A DNA stretch of 64,000 nucleotides from Xylaria sp. FL1777 (lineage: Eukaryota > Ascomycota > Sordariomycetes > Xylariales > Xylariaceae): positions 372,001 to 436,000 of the forward strand of contig MU400511.1 of assembly GCA_022578965.1 (NCBI GenBank), in the 5' to 3' direction. The notes below the pieces were generated by a model that saw nothing but the letters and a program-made list of their open reading frames with translations, did not search any database and had not been told where the DNA came from. The position numbers were made by a program, and so were the translations under genes. Below are positions 46,756-56,669 of this stretch, piece after piece. Position 1 is the stretch's first letter. Every line of letters begins with the position of its first letter.

Positions 46756-49700
46756 GCTGACAATCGATTACATCCGTGCTTCTTCTTTCTTAAGAATTCG
46801 ATAGATATGACCATGTAAGTGAGATTTCTATACAGATCGAGTGTTCTAAATCTGCCTTGTTAAATCAGTAGTCAACGCTGTAGTTCTAGCGAGATCTGAG
46901 TATTATTTGTATAGATCTGAGCTCCCCTCACGTGGACAAGGAAGAAAGACGGGTAGTCATCATATTTCTTGCGAGAGTTCCAAGGTTACTTACAGACATG
47001 TGCCTTCTCGAGGAAGGTACCTACTCTTTCCTTGTTTCATTGTTGTGATTAGCTGACTGAACGCACCTTCCGTAATTCCTGATTGGCTGATACAGCAATT
47101 TTCCAGGTGTACCTAAACTACATCCTAGTAAGGAAGGTCCAAGGACAGGGGAGAAGTGTTTGCCTACCTCGTAGCTTCTCATTACAAAGCAGATCATTAT
47201 TCCACTGCTGCAACAAGTCACATTCTGGAAGCAGATGTACCTCACAAGGTATCTACTAAGTACTTAGGTAAGTAGGCATATTAGATATCGCAGTGGATAG
47301 AAACCAATATTGGCGGCAAGCCTGTCCCAATCAATCTAGAAACTATTTAGCTAAGAGAAAGTGCCAGGGTATATATAAAGAACGTACGACGGGCTGTGTC
47401 TTTAGGTACTTCTAGAACCTAGCCACAGAATCCATGTCTTCTGCAGTGATTACTTGATCCGGGCGGGAAGCCATGCTGACGAATAATTACAACTATAATT
47501 TAGTTAGCTAGGCGTATGAGTAGAGCGGAAGACTGGGATTATATGGGCTTACCGTTTCATGAAGTAGATGGCACGATTGATTGCGGGTAGTAGTAGAAGA
47601 TCAGGTTGCAGGTGTAACGGGTGGAGTGGCTTATGAACCACTACTTACCCGCCACGACCACGACCGCGACTACGCTGGTTGTCAGAGGTTATTGTCCCGG
47701 AGTGAATGGGTAGTCCTAGCAATCACATAGTAGGTAGGTAGTAAAGGGGTTAGTAGCTGGTACGTTGGTCAATTGGCCCCTAGGGCTTCCCAATGGTAGT
47801 TGGTGGGAATAGTTCATATATACACCAATCCTACTATATAGACCCTAGGGGTCTATATGTGACTATATCATCTGACACTGGTGCTGGCACTTGCAACGCT
47901 TCTGATCAGAGACAACGCCCTTGTACCAAGAAGACCATTCTAGCAGAGGACGAGCTGGAAGACGGGGAAGTTTAAATTGCTGTCCGCGCTTCGTGATGGA
48001 TTCCTTCTATGGCAAATGATCGCACTGAATATTGCACTTGACTAAGAGATGCGAATGGGTAGAAGGCTGCGGACGGCGCAGTCAGACTTCCACTGTATTT
48101 AGCTGGCACTTTAACGGCTAGACACGTCTCTCTCGAACAGCAGCTGTCTTCCAGCCTCAAGTTGGGGAGGCCTGCGAGGAAATGAGCAATTGCACAAGCC
48201 AGTTGACACCTGACGTCCCCCTCTTCCCCTCCATCATCATCATCCCGATTTTGGGTTGTTGTCGATGCAACAACAGCCGTTTTGGGGGAACTGCCGCTAC
48301 TTCATACTTGAATTTGGAGACCCGGTAACCCTGCATAGGCAGTCGACTGTTTTCGATAGGCTCTGTCTCTGTAGACCAAGTGCGCACCTCATTCATTTGC
48401 ATTCTTCGAACTTCCCCCAAAAGCCCATATTCTGGGGAGACCGACGTAGCGCAGCGCGTCCATAGCCACAACATTCAAGCTGCGTCCAAGGCCGCGACGC
48501 GGGGAATGATGAAGTGTCTAGCGAGGGAAGTTACCGAGAGAAGCGCAACTAGTAGGGCGATGCGCCGGGCATGGATGGGACTATCGAAACCACTGCAAAA
48601 GCTGGCGCGGAGTATCCATCTTATCCTCGCCTGACGCGGGGTGGATGGCAAGCCAAACAATTGGCCCAGCGGCACAGCGTCTATGATGATACGATTGATA
48701 TGATGAGATGAGGGGTCGCCATTGGATCTCTTACGAAACATATAAATAGTATAAGAATAGATGGCTTACGGATATTTTAACATGTCAAACTACTCCTCAA
48801 CTTGTTACTCACTTGGATGTTGACTCCCGCAAAGTGATGATGATAATCACATGGTGACAAGGATGAATGATATCGTTCAAGATTACTGTATGTAGACTCA
48901 TCTCAAGACATTTCGCCAATATTGTTTGCCAAGCCTCATTCACCATTCCGCTTGCGTTGCCATTACCTACGCCGTATATCCTATTACGTGACTCTACCCT
49001 ATTCAACGAATGCTCCACATCATCGATACGATTCCGGCGCCGGATGCTTGACGTGTCTTCCTACTACTCAGCCAGCTCAGTGAATGTAGCTTTAATAGCT
49101 TATTCCATTTTGACCCTGCTGGCCCCAGCGATCTTGGTTTCGTATCAGGTTTCCTGGAAATAGACACGTCGCCAGGGTTACGTTAGTAAGTACATCCCCT
49201 CCGCCGCAATAGGTCTTTTGAACTTGTATGACTGTATCGTGTCTGCTCTTCGGTGGCTAATAACCCCTCCTTCGTGACAGATTCAGGGGTTCAAAACATC
49301 TCCACCTGCGTGGACCCCTCTATGGGGCAGCAATGCATGGCATTCTACGCTTGTCACCAGGCTTTGCTTCTACTCTACTGCGCAAGGAACTCGGTGGGTA
49401 AAATTGATACCAAACTTTGACCGAAAATGCATGGTATGACACAAGTGCCCCAGGCGGGGATCGAGGGACAAAGTTAAAAGTATCGATCACGTACATGACT
49501 GTATGCTAGTATGACTTGCGTTAAGAGATATGTCCTAACTTTGAAGAGTATAGCCAGGTCACAAAGTGACTGTACAAACCGGGGGGGAGACACCGGCAAG
49601 GTCAACCAGGTGTGGTGGTGAAGCGAGGCGGTGACCGATCATTGAGGGGGAATCCAGCGAAAAGGCACGGGTACACAGCCGTTCAATTACGACACGCGAC

Positions 49701-50129
49701 CGTGTTTGCTAGTTGATAACCCTCTGATAGGGGCGTCATGCATACACGCGACAAAGAAGGCCTGATGCATCTGGATCTATCCGTGTGGGTCGAGAGATTG
49801 GCCCACACATATGACAGGCTAGGAGGGCTCGTCATCCCCGCGGCCGATGCTGCACGACCAGCTGGCACAAGGCGGTCAAGCCAGCGATCCTCAACATGCC
49901 TGCGAGGGGCAATGTCGCGGTAGGGATGCCGCTTTCGGACGCTTGAACAGTCGTCTCAGCGGGCAGCATAGGCGGATGTATAAGATGGCCGTCTTTGGTA
50001 CTTGCGTCCTCTTAGCTGTGTGTAGTGCTACTTACTCGGCATTCCTGAAAACATACGCAAGTTCGCCTTCAAAAGAATAAACACAGCTCTTACTTCTTGT
50101 ATAGCCTGGATATTGCATACAGGATTACA
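46756..50129. other. Long gene-poor tract
   Basis: About 3.4 kb with no supported gene. TAGGTA/TACCTA words recur at 47,020-47,280. There is a 21-bp palindrome at about 47,840-47,860 (TATAGACCC TAG GGGTCTATA). The minus frame at 48,475-48,741 (88 codons, with a hydrophobic segment near its C terminus) and the frame at 48,157-48,474 are not recognisable and are not called. Confidence 0.5.
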
Positions 50130-51174
50130 ATGGCCGCTGCTTCCGTCCTCATCCCTCTTTCCGTCATCAACCAGAATGGAGGCGTGCTCCCACCCAGTGC
50201 ACTTTCACAGCAAAGTCCCCGCCATGGACGGAGTAGAGGTATGAGCGTGAACGGTAAGAGTGCAGGCGGCAAAGGGTACCGGGTCGTTGAGAATGCAGAT
50301 GCTACTGTTGCCAAGGCAGTAGCATTCGTGCTGAAGCGCGCGGTCTTACAGGATGAGCTCGACTCCGAGGCGGAGGAAGGCGATTATTTGATCTGCGACG
50401 CAGAAGGATGGGTGGGAATTGCAGATCTGGTGTGTTTGTCATGTTTTGCTGTGCGCAGTTGACAGGGTGACTGACGCGATGCAATAGCTGGAGCAAACAA
50501 GAATGAAGGATCTCGGAATAACGTTCAACGACATTCGCCATGCCGCCTCCTCATCAAAAGCGAGGTTCACACTTCGACAGCAGCCCGGGTCCGATGCGGA
50601 GAAGGCCGAGTCATACCAGGCGCGGCGGGACTCCAAGCGTAGCAGCGTCTCTCAAGCTCCTCTGATTCCGGAGGGTGAGCCGTTAAAGGCCGACTCTGAG
50701 AATCTGCCAGAGTACATTGTCTATGAGACAACCTACCAGAACTACCCGCTTGTGGCTGCATCTGGTAATATCAAGAGGGCTGATGGTGCCGCATACTTGT
50801 CTTTCCTGCCTGTTGCCGCCGCAACAGCAACAAGTCGTCCTAGCAAGGCAGATGTCAGCATCTGGATCCACCTCCGCACTGCGATGGAGCAGGCTCCAGA
50901 GTTAAAATGGCAATTCACCACGTCGGGTAGAATCGTGACCTTTGCCGAGGAAGTGCCGCAAAACCTGTGGAAGAAGGCAGTTGCTCGACGTCCAGACATT
51001 GGACTACTATTTGAGGACGGCGTAGTGCACAAAGAAATCCCTGAGGGTCTAAGGGGGAAAGGTGCAAAGGGCAAGGCGAAGAAGGGCAAAGGGATGCTGA
51101 AGCAAGAAGGCCAGGGTCGCGCCGACAGCGAGTCTGACAGTGTAGAGGAGAGCGTGGAGGAAGAAGAGGTGTAA
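50130..51174 (+). CDS. Divergent Tpt1/KptA (tRNA 2'-phosphotransferase)-like protein, 328 aa, probably non-catalytic
   Basis: Exons 50130-50429 and 50488-51174, in phase. The N-terminal winged-helix half is Tpt1-like: VAKAVAFVLKRAV, then DAEGWVGIADLLEQTRM and ITFNDIRHAASSSKARFTL. The C-terminal ADP-ribosyltransferase-like half is recognisable only in outline (VYETTYQNYPLVAASGNIKR, VSIWIHLRTAMEQ, RIVTFAEEVP). True Tpt1 removes the splice-junction 2'-phosphate from tRNA using an Arg-His-Arg-Arg set. Here the LLRH motif is VLKRA, no QGHS is present, HGT reads ETT and the RNHIH region reads GAAYL. Catalysis is therefore doubtful. The tail is Lys/Gly-rich then acidic. A second in-frame ATG at 50,097 would add 11 residues. 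It converges on the rhomboid gene, 256 bp away. Confidence 0.75.
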
Positions 51175-51430
51175 AATGCTGTATGATGTTATTAGAGTGC
51201 TTGGGACATCAGACTAATTGGCTAGACTAATTGGCTAGACACAATTGTAATAGCGCCTAATCTAGTAGTCGGCCTGCATGAAGAATAGAAGAAACGTTCA
51301 ACACATCGGGCGAGGTTATAATAGGCATGATAGACGTACTCGCCGCTGATCTTGGGTTTAGGCGGCTCATAGCATGGGCTAACTGTTGGCGAGCGCTACA
51401 GGGTGACGTCTCCAACTACGCAGCCGGCCT

Positions 51431-52396
51431 TCATATCAATCCTGCCGATCGCATTGCCTTGAACGTAATCTTACGGCCAGGACGCCATATCCTCTTGTCA
51501 CCACCATATTTCGCGTACCCGATTCCCAAGGCCAGACCACCTAGGTGGGCTGCATGTCCGAGGTGCACGCGCGGATATCCCACCAAGATGCCAACCGCAT
51601 CGAAAAGAGCCACGCAGGCCATCGCCTCCCCAATAGGCAACGAACCAGGGAGTAAGATTATGCCAATCCGGGTATCAGGAAACGAGATGCCAACGATGCC
51701 AAACAAAGCGAAAAGTGCACCGCTAGCACCTAACGAAGACATGGCGAAATTGGGTCGTGGCCAGATTGCGGTCGCGTGTTGTGCAAGCGAGCTCAGAATG
51801 CCAGCAGAGAGGTAGAATGCCGCAAGGTGGGCACTGCTCCCCTTGAAGGTCGGGGAGTCGGCAGCACTGGGCATGAAACAATACATGCCGTACAAGTTGA
51901 GCCCTAGATGTGCGAGTCCGCCATGCCCGAAAACCGACGTGAGGAGGGTGTAGTTTTTGCACAAGGAGGGTACATGCACAAAATAAGCCATCATGGATGG
52001 CATGATGCTGTATGCGACATGAATGCCCGACGTCACGCCCATGATGGCTACGGTAAGCCTCTGGGAATCGGAGAATTCGGATCGTTCAGAAGTCGATCCA
52101 CTGAAGGGAAACGACATGCTGCGCATGCTGTGTGTGGCCTCTCTATTGCTGAAATGCTCCAGCTCCTCGAACGTCTGGACGGCTTTCCCGCGACTCCTAC
52201 TCGACCCTCTCGCTTGGGCGCGTCGCGTATCTTGGTAGACTTCATAAGCGGCACATCCCAGGTAGATGGTGCCACAGGCGCCGACACTCCATATTACAGG
52301 GCCCAGCAACGGAATGCGTCCTACTGGCTTCCAACGGTTGTTCCAATTACTCCGGAAGTGTCTCAGTCCCGTACGAGTTGATTTTGCTCGAAACAT
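51431..52396 (-). CDS. Rhomboid-family intramembrane serine protease (PARL/Pcp1-like), 321 aa
   Basis: Single exon. I chose the ATG at 52,396 (MFRAKSTRTGLRHFRSNWNN), a basic, Ser/Arg/Trp-rich leader like a mitochondrial presequence; an in-frame ATG 69 bases upstream is possible. A first TM helix (LGPVIWSVGACGTIYLGCAA) precedes the rhomboid core, as in mitochondrial PARL/Pcp1 (1+6 TM). Catalytic features are HGGLAHLGLNLYGM (oxyanion His and Asn), SLGASGALFALFG with the nucleophilic Ser, and GHAAHLGGLALG with the catalytic His. Pcp1 processes Mgm1 and cytochrome c peroxidase in the inner membrane. Fungi carry more than one rhomboid, so the exact orthologue is uncertain. Confidence 0.88.
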   Translation of the reverse strand: MFRAKSTRTGLRHFRSNWNNRWKPVGRIPLLGPVIWSVGACGTIYLGCAAYEVYQDTRRAQARGSSRSRGKAVQTFEELEHFSNREATHSMRSMSFPFSGSTSERSEFSDSQRLTVAIMGVTSGIHVAYSIMPSMMAYFVHVPSLCKNYTLLTSVFGHGGLAHLGLNLYGMYCFMPSAADSPTFKGSSAHLAAFYLSAGILSSLAQHATAIWPRPNFAMSSLGASGALFALFGIVGISFPDTRIGIILLPGSLPIGEAMACVALFDAVGILVGYPRVHLGHAAHLGGLALGIGYAKYGGDKRIWRPGRKITFKAMRSAGLI

Positions 52397-52823
52397 GATT
52401 CTCTCGGGGAGGCACGTCACACGGATCAAGTAGTAGATGTAAGTATTTTTTGTCACAAAGCACAAAGGAGGGCCCGTTGAGCTTTGCCCCTTAAGGCCTA
52501 GGTACTATCTTAGTAAGATCATCCACAGCCACAACCAGCCCCATAGAGAAAGCGGGGAAAGGGTGCCAATAAAAAAAGGCAGATTAAGGAGGTAAATGAT
52601 AAGGTCTTTACAGCTACAAAAACAGAGGCACAATACAAGATCATCTAATGACGAAGTTCTAAGTAGGTATATTCATAAGGAAATAATAATCCTAGCAATA
52701 GTAATAAGCTAAGTCGACAGCGAGAGAACTAAGTATTTCTACAATCCAACAAGCCTATGCACAGCTCCTGAGGCAATGTCGTCAATTGCAGGGCTTTGCA
52801 TCAAAGAACTTCATGAACGTTGA
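52397..52823. other. Intergenic
   Basis: Rhomboid promoter side and 3' flank of the second kinase-like gene. No feature recognised. Confidence 0.5.
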
Positions 52824-55013
52824 TTAAGCGTCAAAAACCACCTCTGATAAAAATGCTCTTATCGCTTCGTCACTTTCGCATAGGTGTTCCCGGCCCCGAC
52901 TTGCATAATACTGCTGGTCCCTGTCTCTAACACAAGCTGTCGATATATTCAGCAAGGCCAGCGGCGAGGGTCGGTTCTCAGGCTCTGTCGCAAGGCACGC
53001 GCATACTACTCTACGCAGCCCTTGGTCTAACCAAGGAAACGGCGTGACATTGTTGTCGTCCTTGAGAAGCGGGATCCCATTGGTTAAGACTTCTGGCCCC
53101 CCTTCATGCACTTGAAGTGGTTTGGCTCGAGTAGGTGCTGGATATATGTTATGCGCTTCATCGGCGTCAATCCCGATTAGTTCGAGCATGAGCTGAACAT
53201 TAACACGCGTGAATTAGTCTATGAAAAAATATGCAGGGAGAGAAAACTTACAAGGCCTATATCGAAGGTATTCTCGCGAACAGCCCAGCGGTTCACCTTC
53301 CTGGGCACAGAGTGCGTCAGCCACTGGGTTCAGCCATAAATAGGCGGCTTTCCTATGGTATGGCTCACCTGTCATCTTCGACCTTCTCCATACCCCCAAG
53401 ATCAATTAATTTCAACATTGGTGTAACTACAACACTCGGGATTAGTAAATGCTGATCAAGCACTCTTGTTTCGCAACAACAGAAAGTTTCTGGGGTAGCG
53501 TCTTAGTTTGAGAGGGCTGTTCATCCCTTTGAGTGTTGAATAAGCGATAAGGAAATATTTTTGAAGACTGCTTACGCCTGTGCTCCAAGTCCGGGTCATC
53601 TGGTATTAAATCCCCAATCATGACTGAGTTTCAGTGAGCTTTTGACTGTGGACAGTGCAAAATTATCTAGGGTTTGGCATACCGTTCCCTTCGTGCATAT
53701 CTCTATGGATAAGACCCCCGTAAGGTCTCCCGTTAACCTCCTCTATTACCGGCTGAGGATTTTCTCCATCCGGTTTCTCAGGTGGCCACCCCATAGCAAT
53801 GCACATCCTGACTACTAATTTATCGATGCGGTTAGATGGTCTACTTACTTTAAAGTCAAACTGAGTATTAGACTTACAGCACAGGAAAAACCTCCAAAGC
53901 AACCTATTAGGCATCCGAATTTGTTTTTCTGCGACTCGACTTATGAGTTTAGATATGGTTCCGCTGCAAAGTTGTTAGCCTTAGTCTGCAAATCATACAT
54001 AGGTTTCTTACTTCTCCAGCCATTCAATATAAATCCAAGTATTGACCTGCACTATAATATTCGTGGTTAATATTGATTGTCATTTCGGGAGATAGCAATA
54101 TTTCAAAGCACCAATGTCCTTAAAACACATCCTCTGATGCAGATAGTAGCTATTATACGCCCAAACACGTCTGGGATAAGAAAATTCATCTATGAGTTAC
54201 TTACTCCGGTGAGGAGGAACACCCGCAAATTCTTGAGACAGCGGATCATTCGGGATCTCTACGGCATTGACGACATGCTTAGCCCATCGAAGAACCTGCT
54301 TTTGAATTAACAAACTTGAGCCTGCACGGCAATGAGTCTAGGAGGTCATCGTGAAGATTTTATTTTATAATCTAGTTAGGCTTTGAGGGGGGCGCGAGAC
54401 AGTAACATACCCCGAGCATGTGCTTTTCATTCGGGTTCATACTTTGGTAGCCGTTGCCGTCGTCGGATTCGTGTTCAATATTATCTTCATTATTGTCTTC
54501 GCTATTGTCTTCGCTATTGTCTTCGATACTGCCTTCGGTACTACCTGTGGTACTGCCTATGGTACTGTCTTCGTTATTGTCTTCGCTATTGTCTTCGTTA
54601 TTGCCTTCACTACCGTCTTCATTCTTGCCGTCACTATCGGAACCATCTGCACCCATAGCATTGTCGTCATAAAGGATCGAATATACACGGTCCGTCTTCA
54701 CTGAGTCACTGGGTCAGTAAACAATGCACAAAAATAATTTCAAAGAATACTTCGAGAGTCGAGATCTACTCACGGACAATATGCCGAACGCTAGGTTCTG
54801 ATGTAGAAATTTTGCGAAATTTTGCAGGAGGCGGGCCTGACCTTTGAGGGGCAGGGTTGGAAGACGCCGTATACTTGAGTTTCCATGTCAAACCAAACAT
54901 TCCGCTTGCTATGACACCCTCCATTGTGAAACGCTTTTCTGCATCTTGTTCAAAGTATCGTGACAGGCGCTCTTGGTTTCGTGTAACATCCTCGAGGTCG
55001 TGTCTATTGCGCT
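52824..55013 (-). CDS. Protein-kinase-like protein with intact catalytic loop, many small exons; 5' end unresolved
   Basis: Phase-consistent exons on the minus strand: (start uncertain, about 55013)-54774, 54700-54411, 54295-54205, 54131-54112, 54046-54012, 53963-53878, 53814-53683, 53623-53576, 53426-53369, 53300-53252 and 53192-52824. Landmarks are the glycine loop GVIASGMFGLTWKLKY, beta-3 HIVLK, a highly acidic Ser/Asn/Glu/Asp repeat of about 70 residues, hinge WIYIEWLENGTI, NRLLWRFFLCLVRMC, the catalytic loop LIHRDMHEGNVMIGD, metal-binding LIDLGG (DLG for DFG), and TFDIGLLMLELIG. It should be catalytically competent. It is paralogous to the gene at 14.6-16.1 kb. The 20-bp exon at 54,131-54,112 and its GTGCTT donor are weak. 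The start may be MNEDTARQLVRKG at 55,158, but the joining intron does not fit in phase. Confidence 0.78.
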
Positions 55014-55158
55014 TGGATTAACGATTGTTTAGATTTTACTTGTATTATCTAGTATTCGCTCTGGTTCTTTGTTTTCAGGGAAATTTCTAGCTAGTATGCC
55101 GGGCATGGTATTGGGCTTACCCTTTTCTAACGAGCTGACGAGCTGTATCTTCGTTCAT

Positions 55159-55831
55159 CTTATCTCTTCAAATCTTCTATTCGATTCTTGTGAAATTGAG
55201 GAACTTGAAGTCACGATGGCAACTTTAGTTCAGGCCTTTTCTACCATTTTGGCTTAACTCCGCTCAAGATAGCTATATTCGACCACATAGTCATTTAGGA
55301 GGACATAGACAAAGCAAGCAATTCTAGCATAATCACAATAAACTATTCAGATCCTTTTGAGATGGAAAATTTTAGCTTTCTTTGACGAACGTTTCCGGCA
55401 ATTGAAACCTGTAATATTAGTTAAGTCTTTATACTACGGTTAGAAAAGGCACTACAGACAAATCATTAGGTACGTGTGATGGAATCCAGAGTATGCGCTT
55501 TATATCAAATTATCCTTGTAGGCATGGCACTTCATTTGGTGTATCCTTGTAGACATTGCAACAGGTAGTTGCAGAGTAGACGACCTGAACTGGCTCAGGA
55601 TTTAAACTACGATGCTTAAATTTAACAACGAAGCTATGTACTTGTATAAACCCACCTTAGCGCTCTGTAAACGATTTCCCCTTACGATCTGCCGGTATAA
55701 AAAGTTGGTTATCTTAGATACCATTAAACCGAGTTTGAAGCCCCTTTCATTTATCGTGACAACGGTAAGAACCGCTGTATTGCTACAATGGTATGCAGTA
55801 TGTTCTATTCACCAACTAGGCTAGCGCCGCC
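55159..55831. other. Intergenic
   Basis: Upstream of the kinase-like gene; no gene recognised. Confidence 0.5.
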
Positions 55832-56247
55832 TTGGCAGCTCTTATAAGGGCTGCCTTCGCGCGTCTAGGTTTTCCCTCCGTCCACGTCACTTTCCACCCC
55901 CACGAAGGAGGCGGTTTTTCGGTGGTAGTCAGGAGTTTTTTTAACACACCCATCATCCTTCGACCTGGCGTAGGTGGGCGGCCTCACGGGCGCACCAACG
56001 GGCTGAGATGGGCGAGTGGTGCCTATAGGGCAGACGGAAGGAAGGGAGGGGTTGGATGAACGCATATATTGGGGGTAGAGGAGGGGGAGCGTGAGCCTCT
56101 ATTCGAGGCCTGGAAGTGCGCTACATGAGGCAGCCACTCGACGGCCAAGTCTCGAACAGCTATCCAAAACTAGAAAAAGCACTTATCACAAAACAACCCT
56201 TAACGACCTCTCCGCGCGTAACCATGTGAAGCGTATAAATGAATACT
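55832..56247 (+). repeat. Dispersed repeat, copy B (partner at 17,109-17,480)
   Basis: The left flank (55,832-56,049; GGCAGCTCTTATAAGGGCTG, GAGTGGTGCCTATAGGG, GACGGAAGGAAGGG) and right flank (about 56,208-56,247; TCTCCGCGCGTAACCATGTG) match the reverse complement of copy A. The core 56,050-56,208, starting GGTTGGATGAACGCATATAT and ending TTAACGACC, matches copy A in the same orientation, so it is inverted relative to the flanks. No coding capacity. Confidence 0.8.
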
Positions 56248-56669
56248 CAGTATGGATTGCTCTGCTGACTCATTGTGATCGCCCTCGCCTCCTGTCTGCC
56301 CCTCTACTATACTAAAGCACAGAATCGATCCATAGGCGGTTGGGGCAAGAAAGCCTTGGAGAAATTAGCTGCGAGGCGGTTTTAGCCTACACTACATACC
56401 TAAAGGAACACACTTTTGCGAACCAGTGGTCACAGCCTTATGTCAGCTATTAGTAATGGGTACTCTTCAATAGACAGACTTGACATATAACCCCCTCGTC
56501 ATTCGATACCTCTACTGCGTATGTCTTTAATCTTAGCTATCTAGTCATGTTTCTAGTAGTAGGGAATACTAACAAAAGACTCTCTGCAAACCTCTGGTAT
56601 CAAACAGACACTAGCTCAAACGCTTAACACTACAGCGCACGTCAGTCAGCTCTGCACGGCTCGCTCGCC
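56248..56669. other. Intergenic, promoter side of the HET gene
   Basis: No gene recognised; holds the promoter of the HET-domain gene. Confidence 0.5.

Noticed and set aside
48157..48741. Two adjacent minus-strand frames of 105 and 88 codons
   Set aside because: No homology recognised and no splice signal that joins them in phase.
54383..54704. Plus-strand frames encoding Leu/Arg/Tyr or hydrophobic repeats
   Set aside because: Antisense reading of the acidic repeat in the kinase-like gene; not independent genes.
55832..56059. 75-codon plus-strand frame
   Set aside because: Lies inside the dispersed repeat and is not preserved in the other copy.
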